Shown piece after piece: positions 23,838-36,930 of a stretch of DNA of 64,000 bases. Position numbers and translations under genes: made by a program. The notes beneath the pieces are model-generated. The model made no database searches. It saw nothing but the letters and a program-made list of their open reading frames with translations, and was not told the origin of the DNA. The first letter of the stretch is position 1. Each line of letters opens with the position of its first letter. The stretch spans positions 62,001 to 126,000 of the forward strand of contig CAMRHE010001075.1 in NCBI GenBank assembly GCA_947044405.1, in the 5' to 3' direction. The stretch comes from Leptodactylus fallax (Eukaryota > Chordata > Amphibia > Anura > Leptodactylidae).

Positions 23838-25903
23838 TGTATTGGCTGTACAAAAGGAGCAGAGCCACTACTTCTCCACACTAATATCTGCCCTATCCCG
23901 CAACCCCAAACAGCTATTCACTACCTTCAACTCCCTTCTCCGTCCTCCTGCGCCCCCTCCGACATCACTTATCACAGCTGATGACTTTGCCTCTTATTTC
24001 AAAAGCAAAATTGACACCATCAGAGACAGTCTCACCCCCGACAACTACTCCATCCAACTGCTCGGTACTCTTCTTCTTTAACCTGTTTCTCCACTGTCAC
24101 TGATGATAAGCTCTCCACCCTAATCTCTAAATCCCACCTCACCTCCTGCACGCTTGACCCGATCCAGTCACATCTCATCCCCAAACTCTCTGAAGTCATT
24201 AGTCCTGCCCTAACCCATCTCTTCAACCTATCCCTAACCAATGGATGCTTCCCTTCTGCCTTCAAACATGCTACCATCACACCTATACTTAAGAAACCCT
24301 CCCTCAACCCGTCCTCTTCAGCCAACTATCACGCCATCTCTTTGCTCCCATACGCCTCTAAATTGCTGGAGCAACACGTTCACTCTGAACTGTCCTCCTA
24401 TCTCTCGTCCAATGTGCTCTTTAACAGACTACAGTCAGGCTTCAGTCCCCATCGCTCCACCGAAGCTGCCCTAACTAAGGTCACTAATGACCTTCTAACT
24501 GCCAAAGCCAAGCATCACTACTCTGTCCTCCTCCTCCTCGATCTCTCCTCTGCCGTTGACACAGTCGACCATTCTCTCCTGCTAGAATCTCTCTCATCCC
24601 TTGGCATCTCAGACCTGGCCCTTTCCTGGGTCTCTTCATACCTCACCATCTGCACATTCAGCGTCTCCCACTTACACACCACCTCCCCGCCACGTCCTCT
24701 TTCTGTAGGTGTCCCCCAAGGCTCCGTCCTAGGACCCCTCCTATTCTCCATCTACACCCTCAGCCGTGGCCAACTCATAGAATCTCATGATTTCCATTAC
24801 TATTGCTATGCTATATTATTGGGTGTCATACCCAAATATATTTCTCTGGACCAGACATTACCTCTCTGTTGTTCAGAGTCCCAGAATGTCTAGCAGCCAT
24901 AGCCTCCTTTCTCTCCTCCCGCTTTCTCAAACTCAACATGGACTAAACGGAGTTCACAATCTTCACCCCTCCTCGCACGGCCCCCTACCTGACCCATCTA
25001 TCAAAGTTAATGGAACCACACTCACCCCAGTCCCACAGGCTCGCTGCCTTGGGATAACCTTAGACTCTGACCTATCCTTCAAGTTGCATATTCAAACCCT
25101 CAAAACCTCCTGCCGCCTCCAACTCAAAAACATCCATCGAATCCGCTCCTTTCTCACCCCTGAAACTACAAAGATGTTAGTCCACGCCCTCATAATCTCC
25201 CGGCTAGACTACTGAAACATCCTTCTCCATGGCCTCCTAGCTAATACTCTCGCCTCCCTCCAGTCCACCTTAAACTGTGCTGCTCGCTTAATACACCTCT
25301 TCCCCTGTTCTTCATCAGCCGCTCCCCTCTGCCAATCCCTTCACTGGCTACCTGTTGCCCAGCGAATAGAGTACAAATTATTAATGCTGACATACAAAGC
25401 CATCCATAACCTGTCCCCTCCATATATCTCCGACCTAATCTCCCGCTACCTGCCCACACGTAACCTCCGATCCTCCAAAGGCCTCTGACTCCGCTGTGCT
25501 CTTATCCTCTCTTCACACAATCATCTCCAAGACTTTTCCCGTGTATCCCCCATACTCTGAAACTCATTAGCAAGACACATAAGACTGACCCCCACAATCA
25601 CAAGCTTCAACAAGGCCCTGAAGAGTGACCTATTCAGGAAGGCCTACAACCTCCAATAACACTACTGTCACCATACCACCACCTGAACAGCCTCTACCTC
25701 CACCTTCTGTCTCTATCCCTCTTCCCTCATAGATTGTAAGCCCTTGTGGGCAGGGCCCTCTATCCCACTGTGCCAGTTGGTCACTGTTAGTATTATATTT
25801 GTTTTATATATCTTGTATACTGTATATAAACCCTCAAATGTAAAGCACCATGGAATTAATGGTGCTATATAAATAAATAATAATAATAATAATAATAATA
25901 ATA
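23838..25903 (+). mobile_element. L2-clade LINE, 5'-truncated copy 2
   Basis: The longer of the two L2 copies, reaching about 300 bp upstream of the reverse transcriptase core. The 3' end is GGAATTAATGGTGCTATATA then an (AAT)n tail at 25879-25903. Its 5' end lies against a MITE at about 23807-23838. Confidence 0.9.
23842..25650 (+). pseudogene. L2 ORF2 (reverse transcriptase) remnant
   Basis: The region upstream of the RT (23842-24081) reads through SLITADDFASYFKSKID. A frameshift follows near 24081-24093. The RT core then continues to 24893 with TNGCFPSAFKHATITPILKK, NYHAISLLPYASKLLEQHV (canonical NYRPISLLP, Arg to His), LLLLDLSSAVDTVDHS and [17 protein letters not shown]. At the catalytic box the DNA departs from copy 1: where copy 1 has CYADNTQIY, this copy has an insertion of about a dozen bases after CYA. 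That insertion destroys YADD and shifts the frame. Homology resumes to [20 protein letters not shown] and RLDY, then a stop, with further stops to about 25650. It is inactive. Confidence 0.88.
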
Positions 25904-27219
25904 ATTTCAATACTATTGAAGGGGGAATGATTTAATGACAGCTGCATGGTACTGCTGGAGGTCTAGATAAGGCAACACTAGACATAGATAAGGCACTGAA
26001 TGTATCTCACTTGCCTCTTTCTGGTCTCTAGAGGATGGGGCTGTATTCCATCACTACCTGATGACTGTGGCATTTCTGTGGCCAACAATTTGCGTTCTTT
26101 TCTGATGCCACACTCCTTTGCTGTACAGTCTATATAGACAATGGAGAAAAGAAAATGTGCATCTTCATCATGTCCTAGCCCTTCAATTATTATAAGACTA
26201 AAATAAAATCCATGAGAGACTCATTCATGTGAGCTACATAAAGAGAGGGTTCCAAATATGGAATCATTGTTGTCCTCATGGGGTATTGAGTTTATTTCTT
26301 ACCCTAAATATCCTTGACTATTTAACCACTATTGTGTTGTATTGATAGATTAATGTTGATATTAACCATATTGAACTTTTTCATTTGTTACAGGGAAGGA
26401 CTTTGTACAAAGATATTGATTGAAGTTGCTATAAAAAGGCAGTAACACCATGAGTAAATGTTGCAAATCAAATAATCCAGGCACGGCATTATGATTTGAA
26501 TATGGTGCTGGTCATACAATAATGTTTCTTTTATAATAATAACACATTACAAATTTACAGGTTTTTTTCACAATATACATACATGCACTATTCTTGTCTT
26601 TCTTTAGCAAAGTTATTTTTTTTTAAAGAGTATGCGTTTATATATATTTTTGGTACTGTCAGTGATATTTAAATTCATGAATTCATAAATTTATGCAAAA
26701 TTGACGCAAGTTAAATGTAAATTATGTTTATTCGTTACACTTAAAGCGTACCTCCAAATATAAAACCGCTTTTAATAAATAAATAATACACGTGACTATA
26801 ATAAACTGTGTAATATACCTTTTTCCAAAAATCTTCCTTCTCCACTTACTATGCTTCTCTCTTACTCCTTATCTTCACACAGACTGCTTGTTTATATAGA
26901 TATGTGTCTCTCTCAGCATTCACCATGCAGGCAGAACTCTATAGAGAGGAGGGGGAAGAAGGAAGCTGTTAAGTGATTTATTGCCTCATATCTTGAAGTG
27001 TCAAAAAGTTCCCTCAGTCTCAATGTAGCAAATGTAGCAGCTGCAGTTAGTGTACCTTTTCCAGCAGTCTCCTCCTCCCCCTCTCCTCTCCAGAGACTAA
27101 TATGTAAAAAGTAGGTAAAAGCTTAGTAACTTGTTAGTGACCATGCAGTTTTCCAGGTAAACCTGCAAAATGGTCAAGCCAACAGCAGTAGATCATATTA
27201 TAATAAATAAATAGAATTG
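25904..27219. other. Unassigned stretch with one possible MITE end
   Basis: At about 26749 a TTAA is followed by AGCGTACCTCC, and related-looking non-coding sequence runs to about 27150 (partly complementary CCTCCTCCCCCTCTCCTCTC near 27065 against GAGAGGAGGGGGAAGAAGG near 26944). I see no coding sequence. Confidence 0.4.
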
Positions 27220-27552
27220 CAATCACCAGCCTGCCTGTTTGGGTCTCTGCGTCACCCTCCGCTCGCACTCTGTGGCGCAGGAGGCATGTTTAGTTTGATT
27301 CCTTGGTTAAGTTTCTTGTTGCTCAGTCTAAACACTGTCCTAGACTATGTAATTGAATTTCTGCCACACCCGTCTCCTGCATCTTTGTTTCTCTCTGCTC
27401 CTCTTATAGTTAATCTCAGCCTTGCCTGTGTGATAGACAGCCTGTCTACCAATCCAGTCTGGGGCAGGTCATGACTTTCTATAAACAGGTTGCCAGCCCT
27501 CACATGGTTGCTGGCTATTGATTCTGTCTTGTGACTTGTCCCTGCTAGCTCC
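27220..27552 (+). mobile_element. Possible LTR fragment
   Basis: The segment is GC-richer than its flanks. It contains CTATAAACAGG as a possible TATA box, and it ends abruptly at the truncated Tc1 element. The overall look is of a retrotransposon LTR, but neither TG...CA ends nor target duplications can be placed. Low confidence. Confidence 0.25.
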
Positions 27553-27916
27553 TTTTCTGGAAGAAAACCTGTTGGAGTCTGCAAAAGACATGAGACTGGG
27601 ACGGAGATTTATCTTCCAACAAGACAATGATCCCAAACATAAAGCAAAATCTACAATGGAATGGTTCACAAATAAACGTATCCAGGTGTTAGAATGGCCA
27701 AGTCAAAGTCCAGACCTGAATCCAGTCGAGAATCTGTGGAAAGAGCTAAAAACTGCTGTTCACAAACGCTCTCCATCCAACCTCACTGAGCTCGAGCTGT
27801 TTTCCAAGGAAGAATGGGCAAGAATTTCAGTCTCTCGATGTGCAAAACTGATAGAGACATACCCCAAGCGACTTGCAGCTGTAATCGCAGCAAAAGGTGG
27901 TGCTACAAAATATTAA
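27553..27916 (+). pseudogene. Tc1 transposase, intact C-terminal third
   Basis: An open frame of about 120 codons to the natural stop at 27914-27916. It contains [37 protein letters not shown] (the second catalytic Asp and the Glu of the DDE triad) and the family's C-terminus ending VIAAKGGATKY. The N-terminal DNA-binding domain and the first catalytic Asp are absent. The lack of stops indicates low divergence, but the gene is truncated and not functional. The in-frame ATG near 27518 lies in the flanking LTR-like sequence and is not the true start. Confidence 0.85.
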
Positions 27917-28136
27917 CTTAAGGGGGCCGAATAATTGGCACGCCCCACTTTTCAGTTTTTTATTTTTTACAAAAGTTTAAAATATCCAATAAATTTCGTT
28001 CCACTTCACGATTGTGTCCCACTTGTTGTTGATTCTTCAACAAAAAAATTAAAATTTTATATCCTTGTGTTTGAAGCCTGAAATGGGTCAAAAGGTTGAA
28101 AAGTTCAAGGGGGCCGAATACTTTCGCAAGGCACTG
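27553..28136 (+). mobile_element. Tc1-type element, subfamily A, 3' half
   Basis: Begins inside the transposase gene (GAAAACCTGTTGGAGTCTGC) and runs to the right end CGAATACTTTCGCAAGGCAC-TG, followed by TA (28137-28138). The 3' non-coding part matches the element at 1-408. The left half is missing, so the fragment was truncated either at or after insertion. Confidence 0.88.
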
Positions 28137-28182
28137 TATCTATATTCTGTGTGTTGGCACAATTACGGCGATACAAAATTTA

Positions 28183-28391
28183 GGCTGAGACCCCATGTTG
28201 TGGAAATGCAGCTTTTTTTGTTGCAGATTTTGCTGTGTTTTTTTGAGCCAAAGCCAAGAATGGCTACGAAAGCAGTGGTAAATATATAGCAAGCTCTTAT
28301 ACCTTCCGCTCAATCCACTCCTGGCTTTGGCTCAAAAAATGCAGTAAAATCTGCAACAAAAGTTGCATTTACACAACGTGGAGCCTCAGCC
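28183..28391. mobile_element. GGCCCCACGT-type MITE, short form
   Basis: GGCTGAGACCCCATGTTGTG at the left is answered by CACAACGTGGAGCCTCAGCC at the right. The interior is a near-perfect palindrome around TTTTTTGAGCCAAAGCCA and its complement TGGCTTTGGCTCAAAAAA. About 209 bp, non-coding. Confidence 0.8.
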
Positions 28392-28769
28392 ATACATAGG
28401 TTTGGTGTGTTTTAATAACTTAAAAAAAAATGCAAAACTTTGAAAAAAAAAGAATTTTCTTGGAGTTGCCATATTCTGACACCCATAACTTTTTATTTTC
28501 CACATGCGGGGCTGTATAAGTTTATATTTCCATATGCAAGGTCAGTGTTCTTTTTTATACCATTTGGAGAATATCTGATGTTTTGATTGCTTTTTATTCA
28601 GATTTTTTGGGAGGGGGAAACAACAAAAAAAATGGGGATTTGGCCCTATTGATTTTTTTTTACCTCTATAGCTTTAACAGTTTGAGTAAAATATTTTTAT
28701 AACTTTGTAGTTCAGGTATTTTTGGATGTATGCATACCTAATGTATTTATGTTTTACTTTGTTTATATA

Positions 28770-29703
<934 letters not shown>

Positions 29704-29705
29704 TA

Positions 29706-31282
29706 TATATATTGTGAGAAGGTGACTGGTAAGGTTCTGGAAGGTCGCTATGTCTCCCCCAGATTCCTCACTTATGTGTGGTAAGTGGGTTTACAACACA
29801 GGTAACAAAACCTCAGCTGTGAGAAGTCATTTTGTTCACCGCTTCTTGTCCTACTAGGGAGCACAGGTGGGAGATTGGCCTCATTAAAGGCCAATAAAAG
29901 GTTTCTAAGTTCTCAGTCCTGAGAAGTTCCTGGGGGAGAAAGGAGGAGCCGGGTTCTGTCTAAACCTTATATAAAATCTGCTAGGAAAAAGGGGGAGATT
30001 TGAATTTTTTACTTTTTTTTTTTAATATATTTTTTAACTTTAACTTTAGACCCCCTAGAGGGATGATCACTAACACAATACACTGCAATGTTAAAATAAA
30101 ATATATTGAGTTATATTAACATATATTGACAGTCCTGGGAGTCTTCGATAGGCTCCCAGTTGTCTAGGCAATGGATTGCCGCCCCTGGATCTCGTCTCCT
30201 GGCCAGTAAAATGTTGCCTGGGTCAGATTTGACCAAGACATCTGTAGGGTTAATGCCCGCAATCAGTGCGAGCACTAATTGGAAGCATTGCTGTCAGGTC
30301 TCTGCTATACAATTCAGTGGAGACTCATCAGCTCCTGAGCCACCGCCATGTTTAAATATTCGACATGTGCCATAATACTCAGGAAAGGGTTAAAGCATAA
30401 TGTAAGGCTTTCGTGTATGCCTTGTGTATTATACAGTGTATACCCGGCAGCTATGGAGGCTGCTCAGTTCCTGAGCGTCCACCATGTTTAAAGATCCAAC
30501 ACCTGCCATAATAGTACGGTGGATGTTGGGAAAGGGTTATAGAATAATGTAAGGATCTTGTGTATGCGTTGTGTAGACCCGTTTTATTTGTTGTGCCATT
30601 TATGGTTTGTCTCTTATTTTCGTTCTTTTCCCTCTGATATGGTTCCCTTAAAGTAGCCTACATTTCTCATTATGCTTCTGGTCAAAGATAAAGGAGATGG
30701 AGACTTTGGCACAAAAAAGCTTATCTGCTTCCTAAATGTGTAATTCACTTTCTAACTAGTCTTTATTAAAAAATTTCTATCATTTTTCTGCTGTAGGTCA
30801 CCTTCACATATCTGGTAGTCCTGCTGCATCTAGCACTGATCCAACAGCACACTGCCCCTGGCTGTGTCAGTTGTCTCTGCTTTCCCCTTCCCTAGCAGCA
30901 GGGGGAAGCATTCAAGTCTTTAGGAACAGCAGATCACACAGGCTGTACTGGAGCAGAGTACTGATAGGGAGTAAAGCACACAGCTTATGTAAGAGAGTTG
31001 AAACCTGATGTTGACTGTTCTCATTTCCCCCGCATGGCATTCTTTTGCTTTTGATGTGGGTTATATTTGGGCCTGTTACCTCATTTATGTTGATGTTACT
31101 GTTATGCACATATGTAACTGCTATGTTGCCAAATGTAACATTTATTAGTTTAGAAAACGCCCAGTAAAAATGTGTGGACACCATTTGTACTGTAGATAAC
31201 TGGTAGGGCAGGCAGCTATTTCTGTTATATGGAAAAGCACATGAAGTGTGTTTCAATGTATTTTAATATGCACTGCACCTTT
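29706..31282. other. Unassigned stretch with internal direct repeats
   Basis: From about 30250 to 30560, a segment containing CTGCCATAATAGTACGGTGG and AAAGGGTTATAGAATAATGT is partly repeated. The motifs CACCGCCATGTTTAAA/CCACCATGTTTAAAG and TAATGTAAGG occur twice, about 145 bp apart. A related fragment occurs near 60540-60650, so this is a dispersed repeat. The part near 29713-29990 resembles a retrotransposon LTR or leader, but I cannot place its ends. No gene is recognised. Confidence 0.45.
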
Positions 31283-31372
31283 AGGCCAAGGCCTAACGTT
31301 GCAGAAATGTGGGAAACACAGCAGAATCCGCAACAAAAAATGCTGCGTTTCCGCAACGTTTGGGCCTTAGCC
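31283..31372. mobile_element. GGCCCCACGT-type MITE, minimal 90-bp form
   Basis: AGGCCAAGGCCTAACGTTGC at the left and GCAACGTTTGGGCCTTAGCC at the right enclose about 45 bp. It is the shortest family member: essentially two ends back to back. Confidence 0.75.
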
Positions 31373-34300
31373 TCATGGGTTTTTTTCAACTAATTAAATG
31401 TATCCACTATCCACAGAACACAGGGTAAATGTCTGATTGCTGGTGGTCTAACTGCTGTGACCTCCAACTATTATGAGAACAGGGGAACTGAGATGTCATC
31501 TGCAACCCTAATGATATTTAAAGCAAGGGGTACACTAAGACTATAACCGCTACACAGGTGGACTGTAGCAGACTGTGTGCATTGTCACTGTGGGTAACTG
31601 CCCTGTGAATTAGAGTTGTGTGTAAGTAACCGCTTTGTGGATTTCAGCAACTGTTGGATTGTTTTCTACGAAGGGAATGTGCTCAATACAAGGACTGTGT
31701 TTTGTTCTACTAGGTTGTGTGCCAAGAACTGTGTCCTCATATAGAGACTTTTTGTAAGTCTTTTTGTGCCTCATGTAAGACTGTTGTAACCCATAAGCCT
31801 TTTGCCTCCTGTAAGACTGTCACCACCAAGTCTCCACCTCAATTTAAATGAGACTACAGTTCAGTTCAAGTAGCATGTTCTTCTGGGTTACTATGTCGTA
31901 CTCAAGTGGGGCCCCAGACAGATAACTCTTAGGGTCAAATACCTTGGTAAAGACTAATCCCTTTTCAAGAAGTTTCAAGAAGTGGAAGATCACACAGACT
32001 GTGTAAGAGTGTAAAGAGAAAGTAGAGCACCCACAATGGACTGTGACAATTCCTCAGCATCAGTGTTTGTCATTGCAAACACGAAGAGGTTCCTTATGAA
32101 CTAGAGATGTAGAATACTTTTGAAGCTATGCATTTTTATGAGAGCTAAGTGAAGATTGCAGCATCTTGGGTATGGAGACTTCACATAAAGCATGTATTAC
32201 TAGGAAGGACATGCCTTCATGAGAAAAGTCTGAAACCAGGAGCAGGTTGTTAGCTGAATATCAGGGGGTCTGAAAATAAATAAATGTATAAAGAATGCAG
32301 ACTGAAGCTTAGTGAAACTTTCTAGCTCATGGTAATCATAAGCATATGTAAAAATATATTATCCATATGAAAGGTGTCCATTGCTTTTAAATAGTCATTA
32401 TCATGTCAACAAACTTTGCACAAATCTGCACTGAATATAACAAACTCTGTATTATATGTTAATAGAGAAAATGTCTCTATCTCTACTTTCTCCAGTCTTT
32501 CTCTTTTATTGATTCCCATCCCTCTTCTCCATTAAAATTTGCTTTCACTCTAAAATAATTACTGAATTCTGCTGGAGCAAGACAGACAAATGGTCACAGA
32601 GGTGTCTTGTTCCAGCTCACAATAGAAGTCTATGGAGCGGGAAGGGAAGGAGTGAGCAGGAGTTGAGTGAGAGCAGAGAGAAACTGCAAGCAGCTAAATA
32701 AGTTTCTATCTCATACCAAGTGCTTAATTTGCCTCAATACAGGTCACTGCTTCTCTGTAATGTCCTATCTAATCCTTTTGCAGCTTTTGTGCATGAAAGA
32801 GAGAGTTAGTGCAGATTCTCCTCTACTTTTTATGTGTTATGGCAGACAACATAACAGTTAGTCTCCACTTACCTGCTCTAAGGCAACTGAAAAATAGAGA
32901 AGGAGCATTCAGAGGGAAACACCGCTAGAAAAAAGCATTATACAATAATAATACAGAATACAATTTGAGGCATATAATAGCCAGAAATAATGGTATTCCA
33001 CGTATACATATACTATTGGTTTATGAAAATCTTGTTAGGCTAGCTGCTCTTTAAGCCTAAATACATGGCTTCTGTAAGATAAATGTCATGAGTGAAGTTT
33101 ATTGCTTTCATTGTGAAGTGCATTGTGTTACTTTAGAACATGATATCTGATGTTATCTACCTTTATGCTATTACAAATGCCTAGTAGAAGTTTTATTGCA
33201 TGTTTCTGTAACAAGAACCTTGTTCAGTTATGATCCGCATAAAACAATCTTCATTCTCCTGAAATTCCATGGTTGTGTACCATCCAGCTTGCAGCTTAGC
33301 ATGTGGCATCAGGTGTAATTTCTAAACGTGTTACAACGGAAAATGATAGTGGAATTTTTTGGATGTTTTTGTAAACATTGGTTATCAATCACTTCATATT
33401 AGGTATCTTTTAATCAGCCCTGACACTGTACATGATAGATGATTATGAAGTTATGCTACAAGCTTTTGGTTTCAAGACATGTTACAAACTGGCTGTGTGG
33501 CTATAAGAATAAGGATACTATAACACTTTTCTTAAAATTTAAGTAATCTTAGAATGCTTTATTCAACTGAACTACATTTGTATGCAGGCTGCTCAATATA
33601 AACACTTTAAGGGGAGTTGCCCTATATGAATTAAAACTTTTGTTTTTAAATTGAAATATGTACAAAATTCTATGCTGATTCATGTATTCATATACTGTAT
33701 TTGTATAGTTTATATATTTGTATAGTCTGACCTTAATTTTTCTGACCTTCATTTTCAGGGTTACATATTGCAATTCAGAAGTATAGAGGTACAGTAAATT
33801 ATATCTACTTTTTCTGTCCGCAGTCAGCATTCGAGGCTTCTTAGGATCCTACTACATATTGATTATACATTAACTAGATAACATATTAGAATGCAGCAAG
33901 ATCCCTGGCTTCCTTAGTGTGAAGTGAATGCATCCAGTGATACTTTTAATCTTGACCCAATAAATTATAAACTTCTTGCATCCTGATGCTAAAGTGAGCT
34001 GAGAGAGGAGGATCTGAGTAACTCTGGGTGGGGAGCAGCAGGCCCCTTGCTCTGGACATACATGTCACATACCTCCCATACATGGGGATAAGTCAGGCCC
34101 GGACTGCTCCGCAACTCATTCTTCTGCTAGATTATAAGATCCTGGGATATATGCAGGGAATTATTGCATACAGTGGCATACATTGGCCTTTGACTAACTA
34201 CATTTTTCTTCAGCATGTCCCACTGTACAGTGACAAAAATGTATACCGGCCTAGCGTATGCTAAAAGAAAACACTTTTCACACATACCAGATGATGGGGC

Positions 34301-35300
34301 CTATGGACACATTAGGATATACATCGGAAAATACTTCTGACTCATGTTGCTGCTAGAAAAATTAGATGTGAACAGTGTTGGTTGTCAAAAAGTAACCCAT
34401 AACATGTCCTGTCATGTGATCTCCAGACTTGTAAATGTATTCTTAGGAATGGAGATTGTAAGACAGGAAGTTCATGCACAGTAGTTTGTTGACATTGCTA
34501 TGGCAACCCGAGAGCTAGCAAAGTATTTATATTACTGCAGCAGTTGTGGGGAGTTCAGATGCAATGAAAAAAAATGTGTACTGCAAATGCATGACATATC
34601 CGCTATAAATGGCATAAGACACATGTTTTACATACGTGTATTATTCTTACCTTTTTGGAGTAATAACAATTCCCTCATTGCTCCAAAGAGCTCATTTCTA
34701 TATTGATAACAACAGCGATATCTCAGCAATGGAGTCAGCGAATCACAAGGGAAAAAAATAGATAGGTCAGGTGACCCTAACCTAGCTATCTGCAGACTGG
34801 GTTGATATGCTAGGTTCTGGCGATAGACTCCTTTAACCACTTCAGAACCAGGCTATTTTATCCTAGTTCAGGACCAGACAAATGAACAAGTTTTCGTGTA
34901 TATGCAGTTTTTTTTAATTTGGGTTATTCAAATAATTTTTGAGTCTTTTTTTGGTGATGAATAGGTCTTTATTTTTATGTTCTTTTTATTTTTTCCATGT
35001 GTTTTATATTAATAAAAAAATATTATAATTTTAAAGAAAATGTAAACAAAAAAGGATGGGAAATGTGTCTACTTTTCACATTTTTCATGTTTTTTTTTTT
35101 TTTAAAAGCCTAAAGTGCTACTAAAAAAAAATTTAAATAGTTTTCCATCTCTGTTTCAGTAATTTTTATGTAAGTGACAATTGTTGTGTTGCCAGGGACG
35201 GGGCTGACACCTGTGACATGGGCGTGGTAGTTGCATTTTTTTTTCTTTCTTAAGCTTACACGATTCCCAGCCCCTAGCAGTCATGTGCCCATGGGGCCTT
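31373..35300. other. Unassigned stretch, 3.9 kb
   Basis: No recognised host gene. 31520-31950 has long-repeat character (direct motifs such as GACTTTTTGTAAGTC and CTCCTGTAAGACTGT near CTCATGTAAGACTGT) and may be LTR-derived. Near 34820 the sequence CCTTTAACCACTTCAGAACC looks like the start of a dispersed anuran repeat. Otherwise there is AT-rich sequence with short open frames only. Confidence 0.4.
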
Positions 35301-35744
35301 AAAGAGGACCTTTCACGTCCTCATGTATATGATGTTTTACATACCACTAGAAAGCTGACAGCGCACTGAATTCAGTCTGCTTTCCCGTTTTATATCCCCC
35401 GGGGCTGGAGATATAAATTTCACCATTCACTGTCAGTAGGGCGTTCCTGACAGTCTAGCTGTGCTGTGAGGAACGCCCTCCCTGACTGTCCCCGGAGTAT
35501 AATAATCGGAGGCCTAGGGTTGGTGAGGGAACATAAAAACCAGTGTTACTCACCTCCTGCGATCCGATGTAACTCCGAGCAGGCTTGAGGCCTATGGTGA
35601 CATCATCAGGTCGCGTCGCCGGCCTGATCACGTGACGTGTGTGCGCAATTAAACAGGGCCGAAAGCTGCAAGGAGTGCACCGGTGTCCAGGATAGGTAAG
35701 TAACTCTGATTTTTATGTTTGTATTCTCCCCTGGGTCTCCAATC

Positions 35745-35782
35745 ATTATACTCTGGGGTCTGAAAAGACCCCAGAGTATAAT
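35745..35782. repeat. Perfect 17-bp hairpin, 4-nt loop
   Basis: ATTATACTCTGGGGTCT at 35745-35761, loop GAAA, and the exact complement at 35766-35782. It sits just before the minisatellite. A GAAA loop closing a T-A pair is a stable tetraloop if transcribed. It is not followed by a U run, so I do not call it a terminator. Confidence 0.9.
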
Positions 35783-35805
35783 AATAGTTCATGGGTGGTC
35801 CACTA

Positions 35806-36310
35806 TGGGGCATAATACCCTGTGCAGGGACCACTGTAGAGCATAATACCCTGTGCAGGGGCCACTCTGGAGCATAATACAAGTGCAGGGGCCACTATAG
35901 AGCATAATACCGGGTGCAGGGGCCACTATAGAGCATCATACCAGTGCAGGGGCCACTATGGAGCATAATACCAGTGCAAGGGCCACTATGGAGGATAATA
36001 CCAGTGCAGGGGCCACTATGGAGCATAATACCCTGTGCTGGGGCCACTATAGAGCATAATACAAGTGCAGGGGCCACTATGGAGCATAATACCAGTGCAG
36101 GGGCCAATATGGGGCATAAAACTGTGTGCAGGAGTTGCTGCGGAACATAATACCGTGTGCAGTGGCCAATGCGGGGCATAATACCGTGAGCAGGGGCCAC
36201 TATGGAGCATAATACCATGTGCAGGGGCCACTGAGAGGCATAATACAGTGTGCAGGGGCTGCTGCGGGCCATAACACTGTGTAATACTGTGTGCAGGGGC
36301 TGCTGTGGAA
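35806..36310. repeat. 30-bp minisatellite, about 16 units
   Basis: Units of 29-33 bp built on GCATAATACCAGTGCAGGGG then CCACTATGGA. The central units are the most alike and the outer ones the most diverged, as expected for an array growing in the middle. Both strands give open frames with a ten-residue repeat because the unit length is near a multiple of three; these are not proteins. Confidence 0.95.
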
Positions 36311-36599
36311 CTTTATAGTGTGTGTAAATGGGGCGCTATAAACATGGGCTATGGCACCTGTTTATATTATACGCTGTCTGTTTATAGTGGCCGTGTGATG
36401 TAATTGTAGCCTTGTCACATACTGTAGACATGTACAGGACGAGGCTGCAGTTACATTACATGGCCGCTATGAGATGAATTACACTATGTAAACAGAGAAG
36501 CGGTCACAGCGCTTACACAGGTACCATTCAAACAGCTGATCAGTGGGGGTCCTGGGTTTTTGAACCCCACTGATTAGTTTATTAATGACCTGGAAAACC

Positions 36600-36930
36600 T
36601 TTTAATTAGTTAACACCTGGGGTATTATTAATAAGGGGCACTATTTATACAGGGTACACACGGACATTATTAATATAAAGATGCACTTGGGGGTATTATT
36701 CATTATGGGGGGTTATATCATATATTTTATAATTGGGGGTAGCAGCAGGATGGGGGCTTTGTGTAGGTGAGGACAATGTGGGTTGGATGCCTGGAAAAGT
36801 GAGGAGCCAAAGATGTCTGTGTTGCAACCTTTACAGAGACAAGTCACAGCTGGAAGAAGTGGTCATGGCGGTCCAAAGGGAAGAGAAGGGAAATGTGAAG
36901 GATTAGTCAGAGACGTCACCTGTAAGTCAC
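36600..36930 (-). mobile_element. Inverted fragment of the 1.7-kb hAT-like element
   Basis: The reverse complement aligns by eye with 47190-47430. Shared landmarks are TTATAATTGGGGGTAGCAG, TGGAAAAGTGAGGAGCCAAA, CAAGTCACAGCTGGAAGAAG, GGTCATGGCGGTCCAAAGGG and AGACGTCACCTGTAAGTCAC. It lies inside the 2.5-kb TTAA element, in the opposite orientation to the copies at 47005 and 58535. Confidence 0.75.

Noticed and set aside
27217..27474. 85-codon frame with a hydrophobic, signal-like stretch
   Set aside because: No recognisable domain; overlaps an LTR-like segment and ends at a truncated transposon.
35895..36272. 125-codon minus-strand frame and several plus-strand frames with a ten-residue repeat
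   Set aside because: They are read through a 30-bp minisatellite whose unit length keeps frames open on both strands; unit lengths of 29-33 bp would break any real periodic protein.
35806..36310. Regular repeats considered as a CRISPR array
   Set aside because: Units are contiguous with no unique spacers, there are no cas genes, and the context is vertebrate.
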